Below, one piece after another: positions 20,986 through 31,307 of a stretch of 64,000 bases of DNA. Where the stretch lies: NCBI GenBank assembly GCA_029717555.1, contig JAMDHS010000004.1, positions 248,001 through 312,000 of the forward strand, read 5' to 3'. How positions within the stretch are numbered: position 1 is the stretch's first letter; the number at the start of each line of letters is the position of its first letter. Source of the stretch: Peribolospora baueri. Taxonomy: Eukaryota; Basidiomycota; Peribolosporomycetes; Peribolosporales; Peribolosporaceae. Under the pieces are notes generated by a model. That model worked only from the letters and a program-made list of their open reading frames with translations, was not told where the DNA came from and ran no database searches. A program made the position numbers and the translations under genes.

Positions 20986-23478
20986 ATGGCCGCGCCCAAG
21001 GAAGATACCACGCCCGTCACCGAGCTCTCCAAGGCCAAGAGCCCCGGTGCCGGCGCCGACAACGAGAAGGGCGGCGCCGTTGACTCCGCCTCCCTGGCCG
21101 TCGAGAAGAGGCGCGCAGACGCCGAGGGTGTGTCTTCGGCCTACGAAAAGAAGGTTTATCTCGTTAATAAGGTCATCTCCGAGGACATTGGCATGGGCAA
21201 GGTGAGTCGCTTGGCTGGTCGGTCCGTCGGTGCGCATGGTCGCTCGGCTGACCTTGTCGTCGTCGTGACCAATCTTGCCCCGTCTCCGTATATGCTCTCC
21301 ACCCGGTCTCCGTATATGCTCTCCGCCGCCCACGCACCAGTTCCAATGGGAGCTCTTCGCCCTCTCCGGCTTTGGATGGTTCGTCGACAACGTGAGTTCC
21401 TCGTCCCCGCCTCACTTGTCGTCGTTAGGCGTCCCTCACTTCGCTCACACCAAGCTGACGTACGTATATGCCCACTCATTCCCGTCGCTCCCCAGGTTTG
21501 GCTCCAGGGTGTGGCCATCGTGCTCCCTCAGGTCCAGAAAGAGTTCAAGCCCGAACACGTCGAATACATGACCCTCGCCCTCTACTCCGGCCTCATCTGC
21601 GGCGCAGCCACGTGGGGCATCCTAGCAGACATCGTCGGCCGTCGCCTCTCCTTCAACATGACCCTCTTCCTCGCTGGCGTATTCGGCATCGCCGCCGGTG
21701 GCGCACCCAACTTTGTCGCCTTGGGCGGTCTCCTCGCCGCCCTCGGCTTTGGTGTCGGAGGAAACTTGGTAGGTGCATGCCAGATGTGCTTACGCTGCCT
21801 TTTTTTCTCGCTCATCTTTCTCGTTTCCTCCCAATCGTGCCCACCTTACTCGTCCCGTCAGCCCGTCGACGGCGCCCTCTTCCTCGAATTCATCCCCGGC
21901 GCCAGCCAGTTCCTCCTCACCTTCCTCAGCGTCTTCTGGTCCTTGGGACAGCGTGAGTCCGCCCTCGTCAACTCCATCCGATGGTCTGCTCCCAGGCCTC
22001 ACCCCGTACCTTGATCCCTTCCCATTCACACTCAGTTTTCGCTTCCCTCATCGCCTGGGCTTTCATCTCCAACTACTCGTGCGACCCGGACAACGCCTTG
22101 CCCGCCTCGGCGCCCTGCCCTCGTTCCACCAACATGGGTTGGCGGTACACCTACTTCTGCCTCGGCAGCATCACCTTCATCATGTTCATCCTCCGCTTCT
22201 TTGTCTTCCGCCTCCCCGAGTCGCCGAAGTACCTCATCAGCAAGGGCAGGGACGCAGAGGCGGTGGAGGTGCTCAAGGAAGTGGCCAGGAGGAACAACAT
22301 CGAGCTCAACACCATCTCCGTGGAGTCGCTTCGTGCCGCCGCCGGGGAGGACGTCGACCCGCTCGACGACGATCACGCCCGTCCTGCCGTCTCTGAGAAA
22401 GCCAACATGGGCAGCGTTCAGATGAACCTGGCCAACGTCAGTGAGTACCGCCGGTGCCTCTCCCTGAGAGGACCGTCTGCATCGCATGTTTATTTACTCA
22501 CTCTCCCCGAACGCACGTAGAGCGCACTCTGTCCAAGTTCGACCTGTCGCACGTCAAGCCGCTGTTCGCGACGCCCAAGCTGGCGTGGAACTCGTTCGTC
22601 ATCATCCTCTTGTGGGGCATGATCGGCCTTGCCTACCCGCTCTTCAACGCCTTCATCACCCTTTATCTCTCCCACAAAGGTACCAACACCGGCTACGCGA
22701 CCGTGTACGACACCTTCAAGAACTACACCATCATCTCCGTCTGCGGCGTCCCCGGTAGCTTCATCGCCGCCTGGCTCGTCGAGCTTCCTAGGTCAGGCAG
22801 GCGTGGCGCCATGGCAATCAGCACGCTGTTGACGGTGAGTCGAGCCGGACGAGAGAGGATGAGGAAAGTGCTGAACGGGCGCTGAGCCTGCTCCCCTTTT
22901 GACCGACCTATCTCCTCCCAGGGCGTCTTCCTTTACGCCTTCATCTACTCCAAGACGGCCGCGCAGGTGCTGGCGTTCAGCTGCGTCACCGCTCTTACCG
23001 AAAACGCCATGTACGGCGTGCTGTGTGAGTCGTCATTTCCATCGTCTCTTTATTATGGTATCCGGCTCGCTGCTGTTGCGTCCGTCCTGGCCACCTCGTG
23101 CTCATGTTTCGACACCGTCCCCTCGTTCAGACGGATACACTCCCGAGGCGTGGCCCGCTCCCGTACGTGGCACGGGTGACGGCCTTGCCTCGTCCTTCAA
23201 CCGCATCACTGGCATTCGTGAGTGCATCGCGATCGCTTCCGTGCTGTTTGTGACATGTCGGACCACCTGACCTCGTCCAACGCTCCATCGGTCCTCCTTC
23301 CGATACCGGCGTATTTTCCCTCTCCCCTCCCGCAGTGGCGCCGGGTATCAAGATCGTCCTTGCCAAGAACCCCGCCCAAGTGAACACGCCGCTCTTCGTC
23401 GCCGCTTCGCTCTTCGTCGCCTCCGCTGTCTTGATGTGCATGTTGCGCATCGAGACGCAGGGCAGGTCTGCTTTGTGA
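20986..23478 (+). CDS. MFS transporter, sugar-porter/SV2-like
   Basis: Membrane carrier of the major facilitator superfamily, 560 residues in nine exons: 20986-21201, 21341-21391, 21496-21768, 21862-21952, 22036-22440, 22521-22834, 22922-23024, 23131-23217 and 23336-23478. A hydrophilic cytosolic N-terminus of about 60 residues precedes FQWELFALSGFGWFVDNVW (TM1). The MFS signature GILADIVGRR links TM2 and TM3. A large loop follows TM6 (PESPKYLISKGRDAEAVEVL), a pattern shared with SV2/SVOP-like and phosphate/sugar porters; GVFLYAFIYSKTAAQVLAF is a late helix. The last exon ends after one more helix with RIETQGRSAL. The substrate is unknown. Intron 1 contains a 24-bp tandem duplication (21282-21324). 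Confidence 0.9.
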
Positions 23479-23625
23479 TTTCGACGCCGTGCCATGGATG
23501 GCAGTTTTCGTCCACGTCTTCGCAAGACCCCTCGCATCGAGACGCAGGCGAGTCGAGTCGAATGAGCTCCGTGATTTCAACGCCCTCCGTCCGTCGGATT
23601 TTCGTCCACGCTGCGCGAGAGGAAT
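23446..23625. repeat. Imperfect duplication of the MFS gene's 3' end
   Basis: Three short blocks recur in the same order: CGCATCGAGACGCAGG at 23446-23461 and 23533-23548, GTGATTTC(G/A)ACGCC at 23475-23488 and 23571-23584, and TTTTCGTCCACG at 23505-23516 and 23600-23611. The first copy covers the last codons and stop of the transporter; the second is in its 3' flank. Confidence 0.65.
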
Positions 23626-23938
23626 TTCCTGTCCTTTTTTCTCTCCTGCCTCTCCGTCCAGTCCGGCCGGCCGGGTCTGGTCCGGTTCAGTCCAGCCCAG
23701 TCCAGTACAGTGTAGTCGAATCGTTCTTGGCTTCGGTCCGTCGTTTTCTCTTGCGCTTTTCCTTTCGCGCTCGCGCAAACTTACATTTTGTCTGCCGGCT
23801 AACCATCCCTTAGCTCGTTTTATATAACCAAAAAAAAGCCATCGAGGACGAGCGTTCGTTCGTTCGTTCGTCTCTCACGTACGTACCGATGACAGCAGAA
23901 CGGGTTTTCGCGTCCGGTTTTATCTATACATAGTTAAC

Positions 23939-23971
<33 letters not shown>

Positions 23972-25170
23972 CCGTCACATCCGTAGTCGAGTCGAGCTTC
24001 TTGCGGTCGTGCAGTATCCTACGTACACATCTATCTATCTGACCGACGCCCGCCCGTCTGTTTTGCACTTCCCCGTACCGCACGGATGATCTTGCCGACC
24101 GGCGGCGAACGTAGGAGATTGCAGAGGGTTGGATTAATTGAGGCAAGCCGAATGACAGGAAAAAGGATGGAAAGCACAATGGAGATATACTCCCTTCCAA
24201 TTACGTCCGTGCGGCCACCATCCTCCCCCCCGTACGTATCTTTGTATCGTTGAAGCCGGTACTACCTACCTACGTCCTCCTCGTCCTTTCGTTCGCTCTC
24301 TTTCTTCTTGGCAGCGTTTTTCTCCTGCTGAGCGAGCGACCATCTCCGGAGGGAGAAATCGGGAAGCGGTCAATCAGCAATTTTGTTTTTTTTTTGTTTT
24401 GCTCGGCGCTCTCTGCAAGACCTTTTGCGAGGTAGACCGGGTCATCATCCCCTTTCCGGCCCCACTCGCTTGCGTCGTCCTTGCCTTGCCTTGCCTTGCC
24501 TTGGCGATCGGCAACTAGAGCTAGCCCGCCAACATTGGCCTCCCTCACCCCCACGCGTAGGGCGTGCATGGCGTGCGCGACATCGCACATCGCATCGCGT
24601 GTTTCCTATGCTGTGTGTGGCACCTGAGAGGATCGTTCGAGTAGCTTTGTACGGAGAGACGGACGGCACAGACAAGCGCTTGGAGCGCGGAAACCGATCC
24701 AGGAGGACACTAACAGTATCCATGGCAAAGAAGGGAGAGGGGAGGACGACAGCGTGTGAACTGAGGCGCCGAGCACAGGTGGATCGACCAGCGGGCCGGT
24801 TGAGCAGACGGAAGCTTGTCAGCTCGGGAATGAGGGCAAATTCTCAAGCCGGCAAGGGAAGAGTGCACTGTCTACTGTCTGCACGCTAAGTCTAACCGGA
24901 GCGAGGATGTGAAGGAGCAAGATGCATGGTGGTCGCCTTTGCGCCCCAGCGTCTAGACATCCGAGAAGAAGGAAGAGACGGTGGGCAAGGTGGGAAGGAG
25001 GTGGATGACGATTTCGGCAGTGCAATGAACCCCTGACCTAAAACAACGATCCGTGCACATCACGTGCGCAGTGAAGAATGAAACAGCAAGGGACACGACG
25101 AGGACGATAGGTACTGCCACCGGCGACGGCAGTCGACGACAATTGTATACCACCTCGGTCGATCATAACC
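23479..25170. other. Intergenic region between MFS and copper transporter genes
   Basis: About 1.7 kb without a supported gene. It contains (CA)15 at 23941-23970, a GTTC repeat near 23850-23870, poly(T) at 24387-24396 and a CCTTG repeat at 24481-24504. Frames of up to 168 codons overlap but share no motif. A single TTTGCTCG at 24398-24405 matches the yeast Mac1 copper-site consensus, 766 nt before the copper transporter; one short match is weak evidence. Confidence 0.45.
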
Positions 25171-26332
25171 ATGGACCACGGCGGCGGCAATCACGGCGGG
25201 ATGGACCACGGCGGGATGGACCACGGAGGCGGCGGTGCGGACGGCCAGTGCTCGATGAAGATGTTGTGGAACGCTGGTAAGTCGTCGTCCCGGTACGTGC
25301 CAGTGGTGGAGCGAACACCGTGCGTTGCCCCGCCTCCGTCCTTCGAGCTGACGAGAGGCCGGTCGCGCCGTTTCTTTTCTACATCCCAGACGTCGTGGAC
25401 ACCTGCGTGCGCATTGCTCTCTTCTCCGTCCAACCGAGCTCATCAGCCGTGCCGGGGTGGATCAACTTCTCATACCGTCTTCCATCCACTCTCCACCCGT
25501 CCTCCCGTCGTTTTTCCTCCCTCACAGATTGTCTTTGAATCCTGGCACATCCGCTCCACCCTTACCTTCTTTCTCTCCTGCCTCGCTGTCTGCCTCCTCG
25601 GTGTCTTCTACGAGTACCTCCGTCTCCGCTCCCGTCGACTGGATCGCCAGACTGCCTCGAAGCTCATCGCTTCTAGCGCCCAGAGGCCCATAAGTCGTCG
25701 GACGGCGAGCTTGGCGGAAGGAAGTGATGGCTTGGGAAGTGTGGTCGTCAGCGGGCTCAGTGGTGGGCTGGGGGCAGAGAGCAGGAGAGGCGGGAGGTCG
25801 CACAGTCCTGGAGAACTAGGTCCCACCTTGAGCGATCGCGAGGACAGCAGTTTACTTGGGCCAAAGTGGAGGGACGGGAGCGGGAAGCGCAAAGCGTGAG
25901 TGGTTGCGATTCACCAATGTACCGACAGACTGTGATTGTCATGACTTGGTTCACTAACATCCTTCCGGCCCTCGTCACCCGCTCCCCCATCCTCGCTCGG
26001 AAACGCTCGCAGGCCGGTCGTGCCGCCGCGTCTGCAGGTCCGTCGTTCTCTCTTGTACGGGGTCACCGTGTTCGTGAGCTTCATGCTCATGCTCGTGGCG
26101 ATGACCTTTAACGTCTACTTAATCCTGTGAGCCCGCGCATGCGTTGCTACGCTCTCAGCCGCTAGATGATCTGATCCGACCTTGCTTGCCCGCCTCTCCT
26201 CGTCCCCTCTATAGTTCCATTTGCCTCGGCGCCGTGGTCGGCCATTATGCCTTTGCTCGCGACCTCGTCGAGCACGACGCTGAGGGCAACTTGGTCGAAG
26301 CCACCAGCGACGGAAGGAACGTGTGCCACTGA
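25171..26332 (+). CDS. Ctr-family copper transporter
   Basis: Trimeric copper(I) uptake channel subunit, 240 residues in five exons: 25171-25276, 25390-25406, 25528-25895, 26013-26126 and 26215-26332. The N-terminus is a Met/His/Gly metal-capturing region with DHGG repeats, then CSMKMLWNA, the segment before TM1. The 17-nt second exon supplies DVVDTC, which joins to IVFESWHI, the conserved entry to TM1. TM2 carries the copper-gating MxxxM in FVSFMLMLVAMTFNVYL, and TM3 has GxxxG in SICLGAVVGHYAF. The cytosolic loop is long and Arg/Ser/Gly-rich. The C-terminus ends NVCH, with a Cys-His pair as in many Ctr proteins. Whether it sits in the plasma or vacuolar membrane cannot be told. Confidence 0.93.
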
Positions 26333-26899
26333 ATACAGCCTCTGGTCTCTGTGCCGTCAGTCGAACGAAATCTTCGCATCCTCCGGGTCGCTATACTCCG
26401 CGCCGCCCAGGTTTCTCCTTCTCCTGTACCTCTTGCGCTATGTACCAGTGTCGTCTAGAGGCAAGCTTCTTTCCAGTTCGTTGAAGCGTTCTTCGTCTGA
26501 CGTGCGAGGATCGCGCAGGAAGGAAGGACATGCGAGGAGACGTCCGCGCGCGCGCTCAGGTCATCTGTGCTCAGTTCGTCAGAGAACGACTAAGCCGACG
26601 GTGGACTCGGTAAATCGGAGAGAGTAAAGGTAACACTGGTAGCGGCTCCCCGAACAGACGATGAATGCTAGGCCTCGGATTCTTGGAACGGACAGGACGG
26701 GCAGGTTGGTTGGTCGGCGAGATGGCTAGGGGGTCAGACCTTGGTCTTGGCTTGGCTTGGCTTGGCTTGGTCAGCGGCCGCGCCGCGTCTGTCTGCACGG
26801 GGCACGGGCCACCGACGTCATCGTTTGGACAACACTCGAATGGATGACCTCCTCCTCCGCTCCAGCCCCTCCCCATCCCTTCTTACCCATAAACGAACG
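26333..26899. other. Intergenic region, no gene seen
   Basis: Between the copper transporter and the Cys-rich gene. It holds a GCTTG repeat (four to five units) at about 26750-26770. The frames here overlap the 3' flank of the transporter and show no motif. Confidence 0.45.
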
Positions 26900-27570
26900 A
26901 TGCAGACCACCAGATATGTGGGCACAGCGGGGGGCGGAGAGATTGTGGATGAAGAGTGTTGCAAGGTCGTCTGTTGCTGTTGTTGTGACTGCTGTGAGTC
27001 GAGTTACAGGTCGGCAGGCGAGCGTCCTATTTCGTTCTTTGGCTCCTTTACCTTTTTTGTCATATTCATTTACAGGCATGAGGGGTAAGGAGAGGAGGAG
27101 GATAGGAAGAGGGTCGGCAGATGGCTATCACATGTGGACTGTGGCCCAGTTCGTCCGTTCACATAGACGCCCATCGTGTTTCATCACTCCTGATGTTGAA
27201 TGGTTTTGTTTCTCCCCGTTTTCAATCCTCCTCTCGCTCCCTCCATCACATCTGTCCCTTCACACTCGAGCCAGGTGGCCGTAATTCGTGTTTTGCCCGA
27301 GGATGCAGCTGCTCCAACCTCAAGGACGCCCTGCTCGCCTGTTTCACCTGCGGTAAAAAAGAGAGTAAGGAGACGGTCACCTACCCGTCCTACCCTTTGG
27401 AGCCCCCTCGTGGCAGCGACAGCGACGGAAGAGGGGGCCCGGGCCCTACCCCTACATGGGCGTCGACGCAGTATGCGCAGGCAAACAAGATGCACATGCC
27501 AGCGCAGCCGATGTCCCGGGCAGATGTGATCATGGCGGCGGCCATGGATGATGTGCGACGCGGGCGATGA
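26900..27570 (+). CDS. Small cysteine-rich protein, function unknown
   Basis: Three exons give 132 residues: 26900-26993, 27076-27084 (a 9-nt microexon) and 27275-27570. The N-terminal half ends in a dense Cys block, EECCKVVCCCCCDCC, continued across the introns as MRGGRNSCFARGCSCSN and then LLACFTCGKK. The rest is Pro/Gly/Ser-rich and ends MSRADVIMAAAMDDVRRGR. I do not recognise a family. The Cys density could mean metal binding, palmitoylation or both. It is the next gene after the copper transporter on the same strand, which makes a metal role attractive but unproven. Both introns have good donors (GTGAGT, GTAAGG), and the joined frame stays Cys-rich on both sides, supporting the model. 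Confidence 0.6.
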
Positions 27571-28353
27571 TGATAGGGGCGGTCGGTTCGGTCGGGCTGG
27601 AATGGAAGTGGGGATCGGATCAAGGACGAAGGAAGGGCCCGTCGGCCGAGGAACCGGATTCGTTGGTGGGCGGGTCGTGTGGTGCGGATGCGTCGATTGG
27701 AAGGATGGGGAGGCGCATTGGGCGGGGGCGTGGTGTGGGCGAGTGTGAGAACAAAGAAGAGCGACGTCCTTCGTTTTCAGGCAAGCGACACACAGCTCCT
27801 GCGAATAGTTTCCTATGAGCGGCTATACCAATGGTGACCCGGCCTTGGACTTGGACCGCATCCTGACATGACACACCTGTTTGCATCGAATCAGCCCAGA
27901 TCGGAAAGTCTCTCTCGCCAGTTCTTTTCCACCCTTCTCTCTTTCCTTTTTTCTTTGCTTCTTTATACTCAAGGCCCCCTCGTCTCTTCTCTTCCTCTTC
28001 TTTTGTATGATCTTTAGACCCTGGTCCCCTTCCTCCTTCCTGACGACGCCGGGCGCCTTCTCCGCTCTCGCTACCCCATTCCTCGACATACCGAAGCGCG
28101 ACGTCGCGCCTTTGCTCGCTTCCCTAGTCGTTCTCATTTCCTTGTTAACGCTCTCCATTGCGCTCTTAGTGCCCTCCATCCTTGCCATTTGGATTGCCTC
28201 GCTATCTCGTGCCGCCGTACCAAAACACATGCACGCATGCGACGGTTTCTTCTCGCATGGGTCAGGCTCGACGGGTAAAGAAGAAATAGTCTAGCAGCTC
28301 TGTACATTTCCCCACGGATGGAGAGGGGAGGTCACGAATGTCCAGCCGTCCCG
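27571..28353. other. Convergent intergenic region, possible chance frames
   Basis: Between the Cys-rich gene (plus) and SHP1 (minus). Two antiparallel frames overlap at about 27823-28294: a charged Lys/Arg/Glu one on the minus strand and a hydrophobic one on the plus strand. Each is what the complement of the other would give. Neither has a clear start context or known motif. Probably 3' untranslated DNA. Confidence 0.4.
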
Positions 28354-30435
28354 TCAGACAAACTTCTGAAGCACGACGGAGTTGAGCAAGCCAGCGTCAA
28401 CAAGGGTTTGACGCTCGTCGACGATCTCCTTCGGAGGGAAGGAGGTCTGGAGCGTGTACCCTCTGGAAGCCATGCCGGGTTGGGATCTTGACGGTCCGAT
28501 AAGAAATGAAGAAGAGAAGAAGGCGGTGGAAATAAGGATCAGCAAAGGTCCCGTCGGAATCGCTGGGAACAAGCAAGGCGCTCACGCGTTGATGTACGCC
28601 CTGATGTCGCCCACAGTGTGCTCCTGATTGAACCTGCCGACCAATCTGCCCATCGAAAGCGGCACGTGAGGCGTGAACATCAGTTCGCCGACTCGGGCTT
28701 TGCACTGCGCCGGCCGAAACTCGTTGCCTGTCGAGAAGCCGAACTGACATGACTGGACTCACCTCTGACCATCGCCCAACCTGATCTGCACCTGCGTCGC
28801 CGGCTTGCTCGGATCGACCTCAAAATGGACGTTCTGGCTCTGAGGAGCGCCAGTGCCTTCGCTCGTCTGCGCTGCTCCGCCACTCCCAACACCGGCAGTC
28901 GGAGGTGTAGCTACGCTGTCAGGCGCAGGCGAGCCTAAGCGGTTGCCCGAGCCTTCGAATGGACGCGCAGGGCGCGGAGGCGGAGGGCTATACGGCTCGT
29001 CCGTGCGGCGAGCCACGCGCACTTGGACGGGTTGGCCGAACCGGACGTTGAGAAGGTCGAGCGGGGCGCGACTGGAGAGGACGGCGGAGTGTACGATCAG
29101 GCGAATGAACAAAAATCCGCAGTACAGCCAAACCGCCGTCAGCCACCGCCGCTGATCGGTTCAAATCGAGACGAACGAACGTGCAACCCACCCATCGTGA
29201 ATGGCCGCCAGCGCTTCCTGGTGCTGCGGATCATCGTATCTCATGAGCGGACCGTCCTCGATACTGAATCCGTCGCGCCAGAAGGTGAGATGGCGAACGA
29301 CAACCTCCTCCTCCTCCTCGGCACTCTCGCCGCCAACACCGACGGCTCCTTCGCCCGCGGCGGGACGACGTGGCTCGTTAGGGTCGGGTACCTCGCGCGA
29401 CGGCTCGTCTTCCGAGCCTAGCGTATTGCCAGTGCCCGTGAACCACGACCGCAGTCTGGAAGCCGTCGAGGGTGCCGGTTCTTCCGGAGCCGGCCCGTGT
29501 CTGCGACCACGAGTCAAGTTGCATGAAAATAAAAGACATTCACGGTCAGCATGTGCGCGCCCCTATTGGATCGCGACAAACGCAGAGGAGAAGCCGAAAA
29601 GCTCACTGAGCAGCTTGACGGAGGATCCTGTTGACCAGGTCGCCGCCGGGTGATCCCCCCCGATCAGGCCTCTGCACCGAGATACCGCTGTAAAGAAAAA
29701 AAATCGAGTTGAGACGAAGCCACAAAGGACGCGGGTACCCTTGCGCAACCAATTCCTGGCCGCGCGGAGGATGTGCAACTGGAGCTCACCTTCGCTCTCC
29801 TCCAGCAAAAAGGTTCATGGGGTCGTTCTTATCCTCGTCCTCATCCTCATCCTCATCTCTACCTCCTCCAAACCCTCCAGGTCCGCCGGCGGAAGGCTGT
29901 GCGCTCCTGAAATCCCGCATCGTAAAGATCTTCCCGCTAGCTCCTCCGCTAGGCCTGGAGGACGCAGCGCCCGCCCCGCCGCCACCGAGAGCATCACGTC
30001 CAATGATGCGAGGGCCCGAAGACGAGGGTGTTCCTCGCCCGGATGACGGACCGGACGAGCCGCCGCCTCGAGCCCAATCCGAGGGGAGAGGGTCAGCGGG
30101 GGCGCCGGATAGGGTTCGTGGGCCGGTGTAATCGGCGGGGACGGACGGCGCAGAGTCGGTGCCGACGCCGGCGCCCTCGCCAGCGCCCTCGCCAGCGCCC
30201 TCGCTCTGGCTCTGGTAGAAGTGGCTCAGCGCGCCTTCAAGGTTACCGCCGTCGGCTTCGACATAGAACCTGCGGGCGAGCCGTAATGAAGAACATGAAG
30301 AACCAAGGTGAGAACCGTCCAGAAGGTCCCTCAAACCGATACCAAGAAAAGGCATCCCAGGAAATCTCACCGAGCAACATCTTCAGAGGCACCGGTGACC
30401 TCTAAGAACTTGGCGACCGCTTCTCCGTGGTCCAT
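28354..30435 (-). CDS. SHP1: p97/Cdc48 cofactor Shp1 (p47; UBA-SEP-UBX)
   Basis: Adaptor of the Cdc48/p97 ATPase in membrane fusion, autophagy and PP1 regulation. It starts at the ATG at 30435 with [20 protein letters not shown], a UBA-like N-terminus that continues [19 protein letters not shown] low-complexity linker follows with GAGE repeats and an Asp/Glu block. The SEP domain is [20 protein letters not shown] to [18 protein letters not shown]. The C-terminal UBX domain runs from [18 protein letters not shown] to [20 protein letters not shown] and ends VVLQKFV, very close to animal p47. Visible exon bounds include 30435-30371 and 30269-29790. The stop is at 28356-28354. Confidence 0.93.
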
Positions 30436-31307
30436 CTTTGTCTTCTTCTCTGCACGGCCCTCGGTAGGTCCGTCTGTCGGTTCGCTCAACGGGGCGCTGA
30501 GAACGGTTGAGCTGGCCGCTGGGGGCAGGGCAGGACAGGGCAGGACAGGGCAGGGCAGGTTGATGGGTAGATGGAGAAGGTGTGCAGGGAAACCACCCGT
30601 GTGGAGTGGAAGGAGGGGCGACGCGGCCTTCGATCACGTCTCAGCCGCAATCGCCGCCTCCGTCCGCTTCTGTGCGTGGCAGAGCAGGAACGGATGGGTC
30701 GAGGGCACGACGCACGACGCAGATAGACAGACAGATAGACGCCAAGGGATGCACTCAGATATGGGCATGCAATCGTTTCGACAAGACGCCATTTTTCACG
30801 TCTTTACACTTTTCGACGCGGAAGAGGATGGATAGGCGGGGGTAAAGGGAAGGGAAGGCAAGGGACGGGAAGGACGGGAAGGACGGACGGACGGAGAGGT
30901 GGTGGGTGTAGGAAATGTTGAAAGGAGGGAACGGGGGGAATGAAGAGGACTTACCTCTAGCTCGCTCGGGCGCCCGCTGGCCACGTCGCGTCTTAGCGTG
31001 CCGGCGAGCGAGAGTGCCTGAACCCGGAAACGAGACGATCGATACGGTACATGTCACCAACCCTACCGGAGGAACGAGGGGGTAGAAGGGAAGGCGAGAC
31101 GAGGCGAACCATTCGATGCCCGACGGCAACCCGATCGGGAGCCGTCAGCACGTAGAGCGCCCGAAGTGGGAAGGAAGAATAGGAGAGAAGAAAGGATGTG
31201 GGCCGTGGACAGACGGCACTAAAGATAGGTTGCCTAGGGAGTATGGTCAATGGACGAATAAGGACTTGGCCTTTGTCCATTGCAACCAGAGGCGGAATGC
31301 CTGAGCA
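30436..31307. other. Intergenic region between SHP1 and the KH-protein gene
   Basis: Upstream of SHP1 and downstream of the KH gene, both on the minus strand. It contains a GGGCAGGACA-type repeat at about 30525-30560, an AGACAGAT-type repeat near 30721-30740 and a GGAC(G)G run near 30865-30895. No conserved frame. Confidence 0.45.

Noticed and set aside
24398-24405. Mac1-type copper site TTTGCTCG upstream of the copper transporter
   Set aside because: A single 8-nt match 766 bp from the start is expected by chance; no second site was found near the gene.
27823-28294. Possible membrane protein (plus) or basic protein (minus)
   Set aside because: The two frames are complements of each other, lack convincing start contexts, and fill a space between converging genes where 3' ends are expected.
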